This document shows positions 34,941 to 45,100 of a DNA stretch of 64,000 nt, one piece after another. The position numbers and the translations under genes are program-made. Each line of letters begins with the position of its first letter. Within the stretch, counting starts at the first letter, position 1. The notes under the pieces are model-generated. The model was not told where the DNA came from. It saw nothing but the letters and a program-made list of their open reading frames with translations, and made no database searches. The DNA is from an uncultured Bacteroidota bacterium. GTDB taxonomy: Bacteria; Bacteroidota; Bacteroidia; Bacteroidales; F082. The DNA is taken from contig CAJBPB010000291.1 of NCBI GenBank assembly GCA_903957365.1, positions 20,373 through 84,372 of the forward strand. Reading direction: 5' to 3'.

Positions 34941-36438
34941 TAATGGCACTAACATAGAGATAAATTATAAAAATGATTATCTTTGGTAAAATTTTAAAAC
35001 GATGACACCAAATTTATCATTATTCAAGAGCAATCAATTAAGAGAATTCCTACGGATTGATTATTTAAAGAGTTTATGGAGTGTATTCCCATTTGAAGTT
35101 ATTAATAATTATGATAAAAAAGATAGGAGAGACAGAGTTTATTCAACAGAAAACACAATTATGACGATGGTGTATTCTTCCACTCTGGCTGACAAAACCC
35201 TGGAGAATGCAGTAGATATCTTTAAGCAAATTCATGATAACCAGATTGATCTTGTTTTAAAAAACGCTAATGAGGCTATGGAACAAGAAAAGGCAAATGA
35301 CTTAGAAGATTTAACAATAAGAAGAGGACCAAAGAAAAAGTACAAATTAAAAGTTTCAAAGAGTAAAATCATTGAAATATCAGAAAATACTGCAGCATAT
35401 TCAAAAGCAAGAAAACGTGTAAGTTTTGAATTATTGCAGAATGTTTTCTACAAAACCAGAGAAGATTCTAATCTAAATGTGTATTGGTATGGTATGGAAA
35501 CATTTTTGACTGATGGAACATATGTTCAGATGCAAGATTCAAAGGAACTTAGGGAAATTTACGATGTGGTAAGTGTAAATGCAAATTATAAAGAAGCATA
35601 TCCACAAGGATTATTGCAATCAATAATACGACAAGGCAGTGGTATAATCCACGATTACGCATTAGCCAACCGGCATGTTTCGGAATTATCTCTTATTTAT
35701 AAACTCATACATAGTATACCTGCCAAAGGATTATTATTAGCAGATGATTTATATAATTCATTCGCTGTGTTTGCTTTAGCAAGGAAGAATGATTTTGATA
35801 TTATTGTTCCTGGAAAACGCTTAAGAAATTATAAAGTAATAAGGCAAATTGCTGATGGAGATGAAATTGTAGAGTTAACAGGGAACGAATATCCCAAATG
35901 GTTGTCCAAAGAAGAAGTACTACCTGAAAAATTATTGCTAAGGCGATTATCATTTATGTCACTTGATGGAGCGGAAACAATGGTGATATACACAACCATA
36001 TTAAATGAAAAAATCCTTAAATCAGAAATAATATTAAAATATTTTACCCGATGGGATATAGAAATTACAATACGTGAAGTAAAAACAATAATGGAGATCA
36101 ATGTATTAAGAGGAAAAACAGACGATATAGTCAGAAAAGAGCTTGCCGCGGCATTAATAGCATATAACCTTATCCGCAAAATTATTGCGCAGTCCACAGA
36201 AGGGACTGCTTTTTCCCCCAAAAGGGATATCATTCAAGAGTTCTTTGAGAGTAATAAGGAACTTTATATTGACAGAAAAGGTAGAGTTTACAAACGATGG
36301 TCTTCAGGTAGATATGGAAAAATTGAAAAAGAAAATATTAAGGAAGATAATCCTCCAAAGACCAGGAAGACATTATCCTAGAGAAACAAAGAAAGGTGCT
36401 TATAAAAAATATAAATAATACCTATGTTAGTGCCATTA
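34941..36438 (+). mobile_element. IS4-family insertion sequence
   Basis: An element of 1498 bp with perfect 17-bp terminal inverted repeats, TAATGGCACTAACATAG at the left and its complement at 36422-36438. It is bounded by 10-bp direct repeats CGGAAGGAGG. It carries one transposase gene. Intact ends, transposase and duplications indicate a recent insertion. AT content is higher than in the flanks. Family assignment rests on the transposase YREK motif; target-duplication length fits IS4 subgroups. Confidence 0.95.
35002..36381 (+). CDS. IS4-family DDE transposase
   Basis: Transposase of 459 residues, intact. The DDE acidic residues are suggested by FLTDGTYVQ, LLADDLYNS and the Glu of the YREK signature. 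That signature, Y-x2-R-x3-E-x6-K, is met exactly in YFTRWDIEITIREVK (near residue 350) and defines IS4-type transposases. The insertion domain between the second D and E is beta-rich. The ATG at 35002 lies 61 bp inside the left end. The protein is very rich in Lys and Ile, matching the AT-rich element rather than its neighbours. Confidence 0.94.
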   Translation: MTPNLSLFKSNQLREFLRIDYLKSLWSVFPFEVINNYDKKDRRDRVYSTENTIMTMVYSSTLADKTLENAVDIFKQIHDNQIDLVLKNANEAMEQEKANDLEDLTIRRGPKKKYKLKVSKSKIIEISENTAAYSKARKRVSFELLQNVFYKTREDSNLNVYWYGMETFLTDGTYVQMQDSKELREIYDVVSVNANYKEAYPQGLLQSIIRQGSGIIHDYALANRHVSELSLIYKLIHSIPAKGLLLADDLYNSFAVFALARKNDFDIIVPGKRLRNYKVIRQIADGDEIVELTGNEYPKWLSKEEVLPEKLLLRRLSFMSLDGAETMVIYTTILNEKILKSEIILKYFTRWDIEITIREVKTIMEINVLRGKTDDIVRKELAAALIAYNLIRKIIAQSTEGTAFSPKRDIIQEFFESNKELYIDRKGRVYKRWSSGRYGKIEKENIKEDNPPKTRKTLS

Positions 36439-36448
36439 CGGAAGGAGG
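36439..36448. repeat. Target-site duplication, right copy
   Basis: CGGAAGGAGG identical to 34931-34940, immediately after the right inverted repeat. Confidence 0.85.
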
Positions 36449-36704
36449 TACAATTGTTTTGCGATTCTCGGACAACCAGACCGGGAGACAAATTATAGTT
36501 AAAGATTCCGGACTTGGCATGGACAAGGAAACCTGTGAAAAACTCTTTTCAGGATTTACACGAAATACTACCACCGGAACTTCTGGTGAAAAAGGCACGG
36601 GACTGGGACTGGGCATCGTAAAAAAAATTCTTGATGCACACGGCTATGCAATAAGTGTTGAATCTACAATCGGTGCAGGAACTACATTTAGTGTCAGTCT
36701 ATAA
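36449..36704 (+). pseudogene. Histidine kinase, 3' part, beyond the IS
   Basis: Remnant C-terminal ~84 codons of the kinase that starts at 33682. It holds the G1 box DSGLGMD, the F-box and the G2 box GTGLGLGIVKKIL, ending TIGAGTTFSVSL. It lacks its own plausible start. A short frame entering from the IS end (from 36396) is probably not meaningful. It is in frame with the 5' part when the element is removed. The stop codon overlaps repeat copy B. Confidence 0.9.
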
Positions 36705-36834
36705 AGTCCGCTCTCATCGTTATGCTTGAGCCAAAAATGCTCATTTACGAAAAGTAAACTCCGCTTTTAGGCTCCTGCGCATGCCTCGACAGCGAACTTT
36801 CTATCTCTGACACAGAATTTATAGACAAAATATT
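36701..36834 (-). repeat. Dispersed intergenic repeat, copy B (inverted)
   Basis: Read on the minus strand, it matches copy A across most of its length, lacking ~18 bp in the middle. With copy A it brackets the coiled-coil/OmpA/GTPase/kinase module in inverted orientation. It overlaps the kinase stop codon and fills most of the gap to the GH3 gene. Confidence 0.75.
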
Positions 36835-36894
36835 TACAATCCGATTGGTGGATTGATTGAGCTGAAAAGATGGACCAAATTCAATCCGGTTCTT

Positions 36895-39219
36895 CTAGTA
36901 AACTTTCGTTTCATCCACCATAAAATCAGTCGATAGCGCACCTGTTTGCAGGGTAAAACTGCCTTTTTCGACGATCCATTGGTTTGTAGCATTGATGAAT
37001 GCCAGTTGGCTTACAGGTATTTCAAAACTAACACGCTTACTCTCACCAGGCTGTAACAGTATTTTTTCAAAAGCCCTTAATCTTTTCACCGGTGGCGTTA
37101 TACTTGCGTAATGGTCCGAAATATAAATCTGTACAACTTCCTTGCCTGAGACATTCGATTTATTTGCAATAGTGAGGCTGCACTGGATGTTTTCGTCTGT
37201 TTTATAGTTTGTTTTGTCAATACGCAGGTCACTGTATGTGAAATCGGAGTAACTCATTCCAAAGCCGAATTCATACTGTGGATTGAAAGTAGTTCCTTCA
37301 GGCGCCCCGGCAGTTTTAACTTCCTCAGTAGCCTTGTGATAATAGGGTTCAAGGCTGTTCGCAAACCGCGGATAGGTGTAAGGTAATTTGCCTGAAGGAT
37401 TTTCGTCACCGTAAAGAACTTTTGCAATGGCCAAACCTCCAAAATTACCCGGAAGGTAAGTGTGAACGATTGCTTTTGCTAATGGTTCTATCATGCTGAT
37501 GATGCGGGGCCGGCCTTCGACAAGCACAAAAATGATGGGTTTGCCGCTTTTTTCAGCCAGTTTAACAAGATTCTGCTGGTTTTGTGAGATATTCAAATCG
37601 TTCAGATTTCCGGGTGTTTCGGTGTAGCTGTTTTCTCCGATACACATTACAATCACATCAGACTGTGTTGCCATTTTTGAAAAAACAGCGGGATCATCTG
37701 CAATTTCATTGCGGTAATCACCTGTTCCAAACCGAACCCCTTCGCAAAGTTTTACGTTTTCCGGATCGGTTGCATTGGTTTGCATCGCTTCATAAATAGT
37801 CTGGAATTCAGTCGTATATTCCTCTGAAATATCACCTTGCCATGAATAACTCCAGCCACCATTCATCGGACGTATTTTATTTGCAGCAGGACCAGCCACC
37901 AGTATGCGGCTTTTTCTGGAAAGAGGTAAAATACTTTGTTCGTTTTTTAAAAGTGTAATCGACTCAATGGTAGTATTCAATGCTGACTCTGCGAATTTCT
38001 CAGAACCAAAATCGGGATAGTCTTTGCAATATGTCATGGGTGTTTCAAATAATCCCAGTTGTATTTTAACACGCAAAATCCTGGAAACAGCATCATCAAT
38101 TCTTGATATCGCTACTTTACCTTCTTTTACCAGTTCAACCAGATAATCAGCAAAGTCGAAGTTATTGGGAACCATCGACATATCTATACCGGCATTAATG
38201 GCCATGGCTACCGCGTCTTTATGATTTTCAGCCACATGGTGACGCAGATATAAAAATTCAATATCCTGCCAGTCGGAAACAGCGAACCCTTCGAATTTGA
38301 GTTCGGTTTTTAATAAACCGGTAAGCAGCATTTTATCAGCATGAACAGGCGTTCCGTTGATTTCACCTGAATTTACCATCAGGCTGTGTGCTCCGGCACT
38401 GACGCCGGCAGCAAAAGAAGGAACATGGTATTCGCGGAGCATATTTTCGGGAATCCATGCCGGGGTGCGGTCTTTTCCACTCAATGGCTGCGAATATCCC
38501 AGAAAATGCTTCAGGCAGGCAGCAACATGATTTTTGTCAAGCATTTGATTTCCTGTACCTTCATAACCTTTGATAAGCTGGGTTCCCATTTTAGAAACAA
38601 GAAATGGGTCTTCGCCAAACGTTTCCCATTGACGTGGCCAGCGCGGGTCGAGGCCAAGATCAAGTACAGGGGAAAAGGTCCAGGGCACACCGCTCGCCCT
38701 CGTTTCGTATGCCGTGATTTCTCCGGCAGTCTTTAGCAATTCAGGGTTCCAGGTTGCAGCCATGCCTATTTGTTGCGGAAAAAGCGTTGCACCTGCCACA
38801 TAAGATGCTCCATGTATCATATCCAGACCATAAAGCATGGGAATTTTCAACCGGGAATGTTTCAGGGCATATTCCTGAATCAATCCAACAATACGATTCC
38901 ATTCCTCCGGCGTTCGTGCGCGGTTATTGGGCGTGTTTAACACCGACCCGATCTGGTATTTATTAAATGCCTTATAAAGCATTGCAGTGTCAATCTCAAC
39001 AGGTGTATCGCCGCTTTTTGTGTTTTGACCCTTTACAAGAACGTCCAGCGTAACCTGTGTCATTTGGCCAACTTTTTCTTCCAGCGTCATGGCCGAAACC
39101 AATCTGGCAACTTGTAAGGCAACTCTGTTTTCGCTTTCTGATACAACTGTTTTGGGCGAAGGTGCCGAGCAGCCAGTCACCAGTGAAATGACAAGTAAAA
39201 GACCAATTATTGTTTTCAT
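36895..39219 (-). CDS. Glycoside hydrolase family 3 beta-glucosidase lipoprotein
   Basis: Exported lipoprotein of 774 residues (signal peptide with lipobox SLVTGCSAP, Cys at residue 17). The GH3 N-terminal TIM barrel shows MTLEEKVGQMTQ, the KHF substrate-binding segment (ACLKHFLGY) and the catalytic nucleophile Asp in GFAVSDWQD. The GH3_C domain (about 430-630) and a fibronectin-III-like C-terminal domain (about 670-760) follow. It resembles Bacteroidota GH3 enzymes that release glucose from beta-1,3/1,4-gluco-oligosaccharides. It is the last gene of the SusCD-GH16-GH3 set, 147 bp from the GH16 gene, so it would finish depolymerisation in the periplasm or on the membrane. Confidence 0.94.
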   Translation of the reverse strand: MKTIIGLLLVISLVTGCSAPSPKTVVSESENRVALQVARLVSAMTLEEKVGQMTQVTLDVLVKGQNTKSGDTPVEIDTAMLYKAFNKYQIGSVLNTPNNRARTPEEWNRIVGLIQEYALKHSRLKIPMLYGLDMIHGASYVAGATLFPQQIGMAATWNPELLKTAGEITAYETRASGVPWTFSPVLDLGLDPRWPRQWETFGEDPFLVSKMGTQLIKGYEGTGNQMLDKNHVAACLKHFLGYSQPLSGKDRTPAWIPENMLREYHVPSFAAGVSAGAHSLMVNSGEINGTPVHADKMLLTGLLKTELKFEGFAVSDWQDIEFLYLRHHVAENHKDAVAMAINAGIDMSMVPNNFDFADYLVELVKEGKVAISRIDDAVSRILRVKIQLGLFETPMTYCKDYPDFGSEKFAESALNTTIESITLLKNEQSILPLSRKSRILVAGPAANKIRPMNGGWSYSWQGDISEEYTTEFQTIYEAMQTNATDPENVKLCEGVRFGTGDYRNEIADDPAVFSKMATQSDVIVMCIGENSYTETPGNLNDLNISQNQQNLVKLAEKSGKPIIFVLVEGRPRIISMIEPLAKAIVHTYLPGNFGGLAIAKVLYGDENPSGKLPYTYPRFANSLEPYYHKATEEVKTAGAPEGTTFNPQYEFGFGMSYSDFTYSDLRIDKTNYKTDENIQCSLTIANKSNVSGKEVVQIYISDHYASITPPVKRLRAFEKILLQPGESKRVSFEIPVSQLAFINATNQWIVEKGSFTLQTGALSTDFMVDETKVY

Positions 39220-39366
39220 CTTTAGATATATTTACAATTTTCAGGAACAATATTAGCGGTACACAAATAAAAATATTTATGCAACATATTGACAATAAAA
39301 TAATTAACGAATTAGCGTTGGTTCTGGTTAAATATAGATTTTAACCCTTAAATCAGTGAGCTAAGT

Positions 39367-40554
39367 TTATTGAAAAACCCTTACATAATCAACAAACATG
39401 GTTTGAGGAAATGTAGTTGATGCATCGGGATAACCGGGCCAGTTGCCTCCGACAGCCACATTCATGATAAAAAACTGTGGAAGTTTAAAGGCGGCAAACT
39501 CAATACTTGTTGAGGTAACTTCATAAAACTTTTTATAATCGACATACCATGTTATGGCATCTTCAGTCCAGATAATACTGAAAACATGGTAAAGGTCGTG
39601 GTAACTCTGGCCATTGGGTAATGTATAGTTTCCCCCCTTATATTGGTGTCCGTTCTGATCGTAGTGAGCGGTTCCGTAAGTCTTTCTCAGATCATGACCG
39701 AGGTATTCCATGATATCAATTTCGCCGCATTTAGGCCAGCCAACGGAACTGATGTTACTGCCAAGCATCCATAACGCAGGCCAGATTCCTTGTCCGTAGG
39801 GCATTTTGGCACGAATATCAATTCTGCCATAGGTAAATTCCTGTTTTCCTTGTGAAACCATGCGCGCTGACCTGTAGTTTTCAGGGAAGGGTTCGGTTGC
39901 TTTGATGTTAAGCTTACCATCCAGAACGAAGGAATTCTCAGAGGTATTGGTGTAAGTCTGAAGTTCATTGTTTCCCCAGCCACCGGCTCCTAAGTTATAA
40001 TTCCAATTGTCAGTATTGATGGTTGTTCCGTCAAATTCATCGTTCCACACAAGGGTCATTCCAGGGTACGAAATGGGTGTAATCGGGCCGTCTTCAGCCA
40101 CTTCAATTTCATATTCATCATCATTCTTAATAGTTATGAATGCTTTGCTCACTCCAAGAGTGGCATTGGTTACATCACTGATGGTGATGGTAAAAGTTTC
40201 GTCCAGTTCCAGATCATCGTCCCCGATAAGAACCACACTGAATGTTTTATAAAGTTCTCCGGGAGCAAAGACGAGTACTGAGCCATTTTCTGCGGTAAAA
40301 TCCTCACCACCAAAAGCTGTTCCGTCTGAAGTTGACCATTTGAAACTTACTTCAACCGTTGATTTTGCCGATAGGTTTACCGAAACGGTAGCTTTCGCAT
40401 TTGTTCCATCACCTTCATTAAGGATCGCAGTTCCTGATATCGATATTTTTGGAACAACAACCTCAGGTGGTGTCTCTGTTTTGCTACAGGCAGAATGCAT
40501 TGTTAGCTGGAATAAAATAAGGATGGCGATGACAGACCTGAATTTTAATTGCAT
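39367..40554 (-). CDS. GH16 endo-beta-glucanase (laminarinase-like) with Calx-beta domain
   Basis: Surface lipoprotein of 395 residues: signal peptide with lipobox-like MHSACSK (Cys23), a Calx-beta domain (about 35-150, with the D-x-D-L-E-L-D-E-T-F motif) and a C-terminal GH16 catalytic domain (about 165-395). The catalytic signature E-x-D-x-x-E is seen as EIDIMEYLG: the first Glu is the nucleophile, the last the acid/base. GH16 enzymes of this type cut beta-1,3- or mixed-linkage beta-glucans. With SusC/SusD upstream it is the likely outer-surface endo-enzyme feeding oligosaccharides into the SusC channel. Laminarin versus mixed-linkage glucan cannot be decided here. Confidence 0.94.
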   Translation of the reverse strand: MQLKFRSVIAILILFQLTMHSACSKTETPPEVVVPKISISGTAILNEGDGTNAKATVSVNLSAKSTVEVSFKWSTSDGTAFGGEDFTAENGSVLVFAPGELYKTFSVVLIGDDDLELDETFTITISDVTNATLGVSKAFITIKNDDEYEIEVAEDGPITPISYPGMTLVWNDEFDGTTINTDNWNYNLGAGGWGNNELQTYTNTSENSFVLDGKLNIKATEPFPENYRSARMVSQGKQEFTYGRIDIRAKMPYGQGIWPALWMLGSNISSVGWPKCGEIDIMEYLGHDLRKTYGTAHYDQNGHQYKGGNYTLPNGQSYHDLYHVFSIIWTEDAITWYVDYKKFYEVTSTSIEFAAFKLPQFFIMNVAVGGNWPGYPDASTTFPQTMFVDYVRVFQ

Positions 40555-40628
40555 TTTTTAAAATTTATGAGGGATTTTTTGATGGTATTTTTGATTCAGT
40601 TTCATTTCTTCAGCGGAAGTTTTAAGTA

Positions 40629-40656
40629 AAACCGACCGTCAGCTGACGGTCGGTTT
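40629..40656 (-). terminator. Palindromic hairpin between susD and GH16 gene
   Basis: A perfect 28-bp palindrome: 12-bp stem AAACCGACCGTC, loop AGCT, complement. It lies 36 bp after the susD stop. On the minus strand it is followed by TTTTACTT. This is a likely partial terminator or RNA-stabilising element that would favour susCD over the hydrolase genes. Confidence 0.7.
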
Positions 40657-40691
40657 CTTTCACTCACCAAATCAAATAAAACGTATGAAAA

Positions 40692-42152
40692 TCAATAATT
40701 AGGATTCTGTACCAGTTTTGTATTGTTAAGTTCTTCGAGAGGAATAGGAAGAATTTCGTGTGTACCAGCAACAAAACCTTTGAAAGCGAGGGCCTGGGCT
40801 GCTTTACCAGTACGAACAAGATCGAAGAAACGGTGTCCTTCGGTAGCCAGTTCCAGACGGCGTTCTTTGTAAATATTATCGAGTGTGGCAGGTACTGAAG
40901 GTAAACCAACACGTGCACGAACTGCATCAAGCCATTGCTGGGCGCGACCGGCATCACCGGCACGGACAAGCGCTTCAGCTTCCATCAGATAGGTGTCGGC
41001 CAGACGAATCTCGATATAGTTGTAAGGCCACATCAATACAGGCTCGCCATTGCCTGATGATTTAAATTCTTCCATTGGCGCCCATTTTTGAATGAAGTAA
41101 CCTGTATTCTGGTAGCCTTTTTCATAACTGGCAACACCAGCTACATCTAAACTATCAATGTTCGCGATGGTAGCTTTGTATCTTGGATCAGGTTTGAGCA
41201 GGTTCACAAGGTCCAGTGTAACCGGATTGAATCCCCAGCCGGCACTGTAAGTTGGGCCAACATAAGCACGCGGGCCGCACATTTGTGTGAAAATCATCCC
41301 TTCTCCGGCTGGTGGCCATGGTCCCCAATAGCCTACTGCTGCTGAAGTATGGGTGATTTCAAAAATAGATTCAGCGTTGAACTTATTGTCAGGACGGAAA
41401 ATATCACCAAAGCTTGGGAGCAATTGATAGTTAGATGAAGTGTTCACCTGCTCAAATAAATCAGCGGCTTCCATCATACGGCTTTCATTGTTCTGGAAAA
41501 GAATTACTTTTCCAAGCAAGGCAACGGCTGCCATTCTGGTAACACGACCATTTTCTCCGGAAGGAACCACTTCAGGAAGATCAGGAATGGCTTCATTCAG
41601 GTCTTTTTCAATTTGTGCGTATACATCTTCAGGTTTTGCCTGTGTTACATTGAAAAAGTCAGCCGGAGCCAGCAAGGAAGTGAAAAGTGGAACATTCTTG
41701 AAAAGACGAACCAGATCAAAATAGTAATAAGCACGCAGGAACTTTGTTTCAGCAAAGAAACGGGCTTTCAAAGCGGCATCCATCGGAATGGCATCAAGCT
41801 TCGACAACAAGGTGTTTGTACGGTTGATTCCGATAAAGTTACGTCCCCAGAAATCAGCCTGCGGGCCAACGGCCGGCTCAAGTGTGTATGAATTCCAGGC
41901 TTCCCAGGTTGCTCGGTCAGCATAAGCACCACCGCCTGCATAGCAGTCGTCGGATGCTGTGTTTAACAAACCTATCTTACTTGCATAGTCTTTTACCACT
42001 TCAGCGCCCAATGGGTCGTAACACGAAACAAGACCAGTAAATGCTTCAGCCGCATTTAGGTAATAGTTAGCTTCAAGCCAGTCTTTGTTACAGGAGATCA
42101 GGATGGTTGACCCTAAAATCACTGCTCCGATATATAAAATATTCTTTTTCAT
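40692..42152 (-). CDS. susD: SusD/RagB-family nutrient-uptake outer membrane lipoprotein
   Basis: Surface glycan-binding lipoprotein of 486 residues (signal peptide, lipobox TILISCNKD, Cys21). It has SusD-like TPR helices and C-terminal features, including RLADTYLMEAEALVRAGD-type and YKERRLELATEGHRFFDLVR segments that are diagnostic for the family. It acts as the lid of the SusC transporter. It lies 20 bp downstream of susC in the same operon. Given the GH16 and GH3 partners, a beta-glucan ligand is the best guess. Confidence 0.96.
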   Translation of the reverse strand: MKKNILYIGAVILGSTILISCNKDWLEANYYLNAAEAFTGLVSCYDPLGAEVVKDYASKIGLLNTASDDCYAGGGAYADRATWEAWNSYTLEPAVGPQADFWGRNFIGINRTNTLLSKLDAIPMDAALKARFFAETKFLRAYYYFDLVRLFKNVPLFTSLLAPADFFNVTQAKPEDVYAQIEKDLNEAIPDLPEVVPSGENGRVTRMAAVALLGKVILFQNNESRMMEAADLFEQVNTSSNYQLLPSFGDIFRPDNKFNAESIFEITHTSAAVGYWGPWPPAGEGMIFTQMCGPRAYVGPTYSAGWGFNPVTLDLVNLLKPDPRYKATIANIDSLDVAGVASYEKGYQNTGYFIQKWAPMEEFKSSGNGEPVLMWPYNYIEIRLADTYLMEAEALVRAGDAGRAQQWLDAVRARVGLPSVPATLDNIYKERRLELATEGHRFFDLVRTGKAAQALAFKGFVAGTHEILPIPLEELNNTKLVQNPNY

Positions 42153-42172
42153 GATCTTATGATTTTAAGTTT

Positions 42173-45100
42173 TTAAATAGTTACATTAATTCCAGCCATA
42201 AATGAACGGGCTTGCGGGTAAACACCACGGTCGATACCAAAACTACCACCACCAATTTCAGGATCATAACCTTTGTATTTGGTGAAGGTTGCAAGGTTGT
42301 TCGAACTTACATAGAAACGTAGGTTTTGCAAACCTATTTTGTTTATGAGTGATTTTGGAAGTGTGTAGCCAATCTGCAAAGTCTTGATTCTGAAATAGGC
42401 TCCGCTGGTCAACTGAAAAGAGGAAGGATTGCTGAAGTTTTTATTTGGGTCACCGTTGACAATACGTGGAAAGGTTTCAGAATGATTGGTTTCTGTCCAG
42501 CGATCCATTGCTTCTGTAGACCAGTTGGCTGCCTGAATATCCAAACGGTGTAATCCGTTGTATATTTCGTTACCTGCAACACCTTGTCCGAAAACAAGCA
42601 AATCAAAGTTTTTATAACTGCCTGAAGCAGTAAAACCATAAGTCCAGGTTGGAGTAGGGTCGCCAATGAAAGTACGGTCGTCAGCAGTAATTTTACCATC
42701 ACCATCTAAGTCCGCATAACGGAAATCACCAGGTTTGGCATTGGGTTGAATCATATTGCCTTCAGCATCTTTGTGGTGTTGCACTTCGGCAATGGATTGG
42801 AAAATATCCAGTATTTCAAATCCATAAAATGCACCAATCGGATGACCAACAGTCATACGGCTGAGCTCATACGCACTTGACTGGAAGCTGGCACCGGTTC
42901 TGAATTCTACTGTTCCAAGATCAGTAATTTCATTTTTCAGATAAGAAACATTACCCTTGATATCGAATATTACATCACCCAATTGTTTGTGGTAACCCAA
43001 TTCCAGTTCAACGCCCTTGTTCGTCATGGAGGCAACGTTACCGGTTGGAGAACCGTTTGCGCCGACATATCCTGGTAAAATAATAGGTTGAAGCATTCCT
43101 GTGGTATTTTTACTGTAAAGGTCAAATACAACACGGAAATCCTCAAACATTGTAGCTTCAAATCCTATGTTAGCCTGACTTGTTTCTTCCCATTTTAAAT
43201 CAGGATTCGATGGAGCGTTCGGGCTGTAACCGATAATAAGGCCATCATATCCAAAAGTATAATCGCGACCACCACCGACAGTTGAAAGATACTGGAAATC
43301 ACCAATGTTATCGTTACCGGTAACACCATAAGAACCACGGATTTTTACGAAACTGACCACATCATTCACAGGCCAGAAACTCTCTCTTGAAAGTACCCAA
43401 CCCACAGAGGCTGAAGGGAAATAACCATATTTGTTATTCCCACCAAACCTTGATGAACCGTCGCGACGTATAATACCGGTAAACATATATTTTTCGCTGT
43501 AATTGTATGTGATTCTTCCAAAGATAGAACTTACTTTATGGTCAGCATTTTCGTAACCGCCACCAATTTTAGCGCTGTCCGGAATTTTATAATTCATCGA
43601 AGCGTCATAAAAATTATTAACCGGAAGATTGCTGTAAGTTGCGTTGATACCTGTCGAGTTCTCAACAAAAGCACTTGTTCCAACCAAGGCTGTCATATTA
43701 TGTAAACCATAACTTTTGGTATAAGAGGCGGTGTTTTCCCAGTTATACATCAAACCTTTGCTTGAAGAACGGCTGAATTTATTTTCGGCATTAGAATTTG
43801 CAGCATTCAAATAATAGGTTGGGGTGAAATTTTCATCTCCCCAGAAAGCAATTTTACCCCCAAAATCAGATTTTAATTTTAAACCTTTGATCGGTTCAAC
43901 TTCGGCATAGGCATTTCCAACAAAATTGTCTGACCAGCCATAGTTGCCCTGACGTGTCTGTATATAAGCCAGAGGATTTGACATTTCCTGGGTTACAATC
44001 TCAGAAATTCCATAAGGATTTCCATTTTCATCCAGCACAACATTAGGAATATTGTAAGGAGATTCTGAAATGACAGCAGGATCAGTAACGACTGAAGGTG
44101 TGATAGGATCGAGGTTGACCGCTGAAGATAATGGTCCGCCGTATTCACTATTGGTGTTTAATGATCCCTGACTCTTGATGTGTGAGTAACCCAGATTGGT
44201 TCCAATGCGGAGATATTCATTTACTTTATGGGTTGCATTAAGACGGAGGTTATACCGTTTGTAATTTGAAATGGAGGTTGCAACCACGCCTTCCTGGTCA
44301 TAATATCCAAAGGAAGAGTAAAACGTTGAAAGATCATTTCCACCACTCACGCTTATTTCATGATTCTGAATGGCAGCATTGTTGTTAAAAATGGTTGATT
44401 GCCAGTCAGTTCCTTCGCCTAATGAGGCAGGATCCTCATAAGGAAGAACTGGATTTGTTCCAGGAACGGCTTCATTTCTTAATATCGCATATTCAGTTGC
44501 ATTAAGCATATCTATTTTATGAGCAGGTGCCTGGGTTCCTAAATATGCATTGTAACTTACACGCATTGATCCTGATTTACCTTTTTTGGTTGTAACCAAA
44601 ATAACACCACTTGCAGCACGGGCGCCATAAATGGCGGCAGATGCAGCATCTTTGAGCACTTCAATTGACTCGATATCAGCAGCGTTCAAATAATCGATGC
44701 CACCAACGTCAACCGGAACACCATCCACAACATACAACGGTTCACTGTTGTTGATTGAGGTTGTGCCACGCACACGAACTGTGGAACTTGCACCAGGTTG
44801 TCCCGAACTGGATGCGATGGTCACACCTGAAGTTCTTCCCTGCAATGCATGCTCAACGCGGGTGATCTGCATATTTTCGAGATCTTTTGCGCGAACCTGA
44901 GAGATGGCTCCTGTTACAACACTTTTTTGTTGCACACCATAACCAACCACAACCAGTTCTTCGAGTTCTGTCGCGCTCGATTTCAAACTGAAATTCAAAG
45001 TGAGTGTTTGTTTGTCTGCAATCGCAACATCAACAGTCTGGTCTTCATAACCGACAAACTGTGCGGTTACTTTCAGATTGCCGGATGCAACTTTCAATGA

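Noticed and set aside
36396..36448. Own start for the 3' kinase fragment inside the IS
   Set aside because: The frame begins in IS sequence and would yield a fragment without HisKA; it is a product of the insertion.
30604..36834. Composite transposon made of repeat copies A and B
   Set aside because: The copies encode no transposase, and the only IS inside is a later single insertion in the kinase gene.
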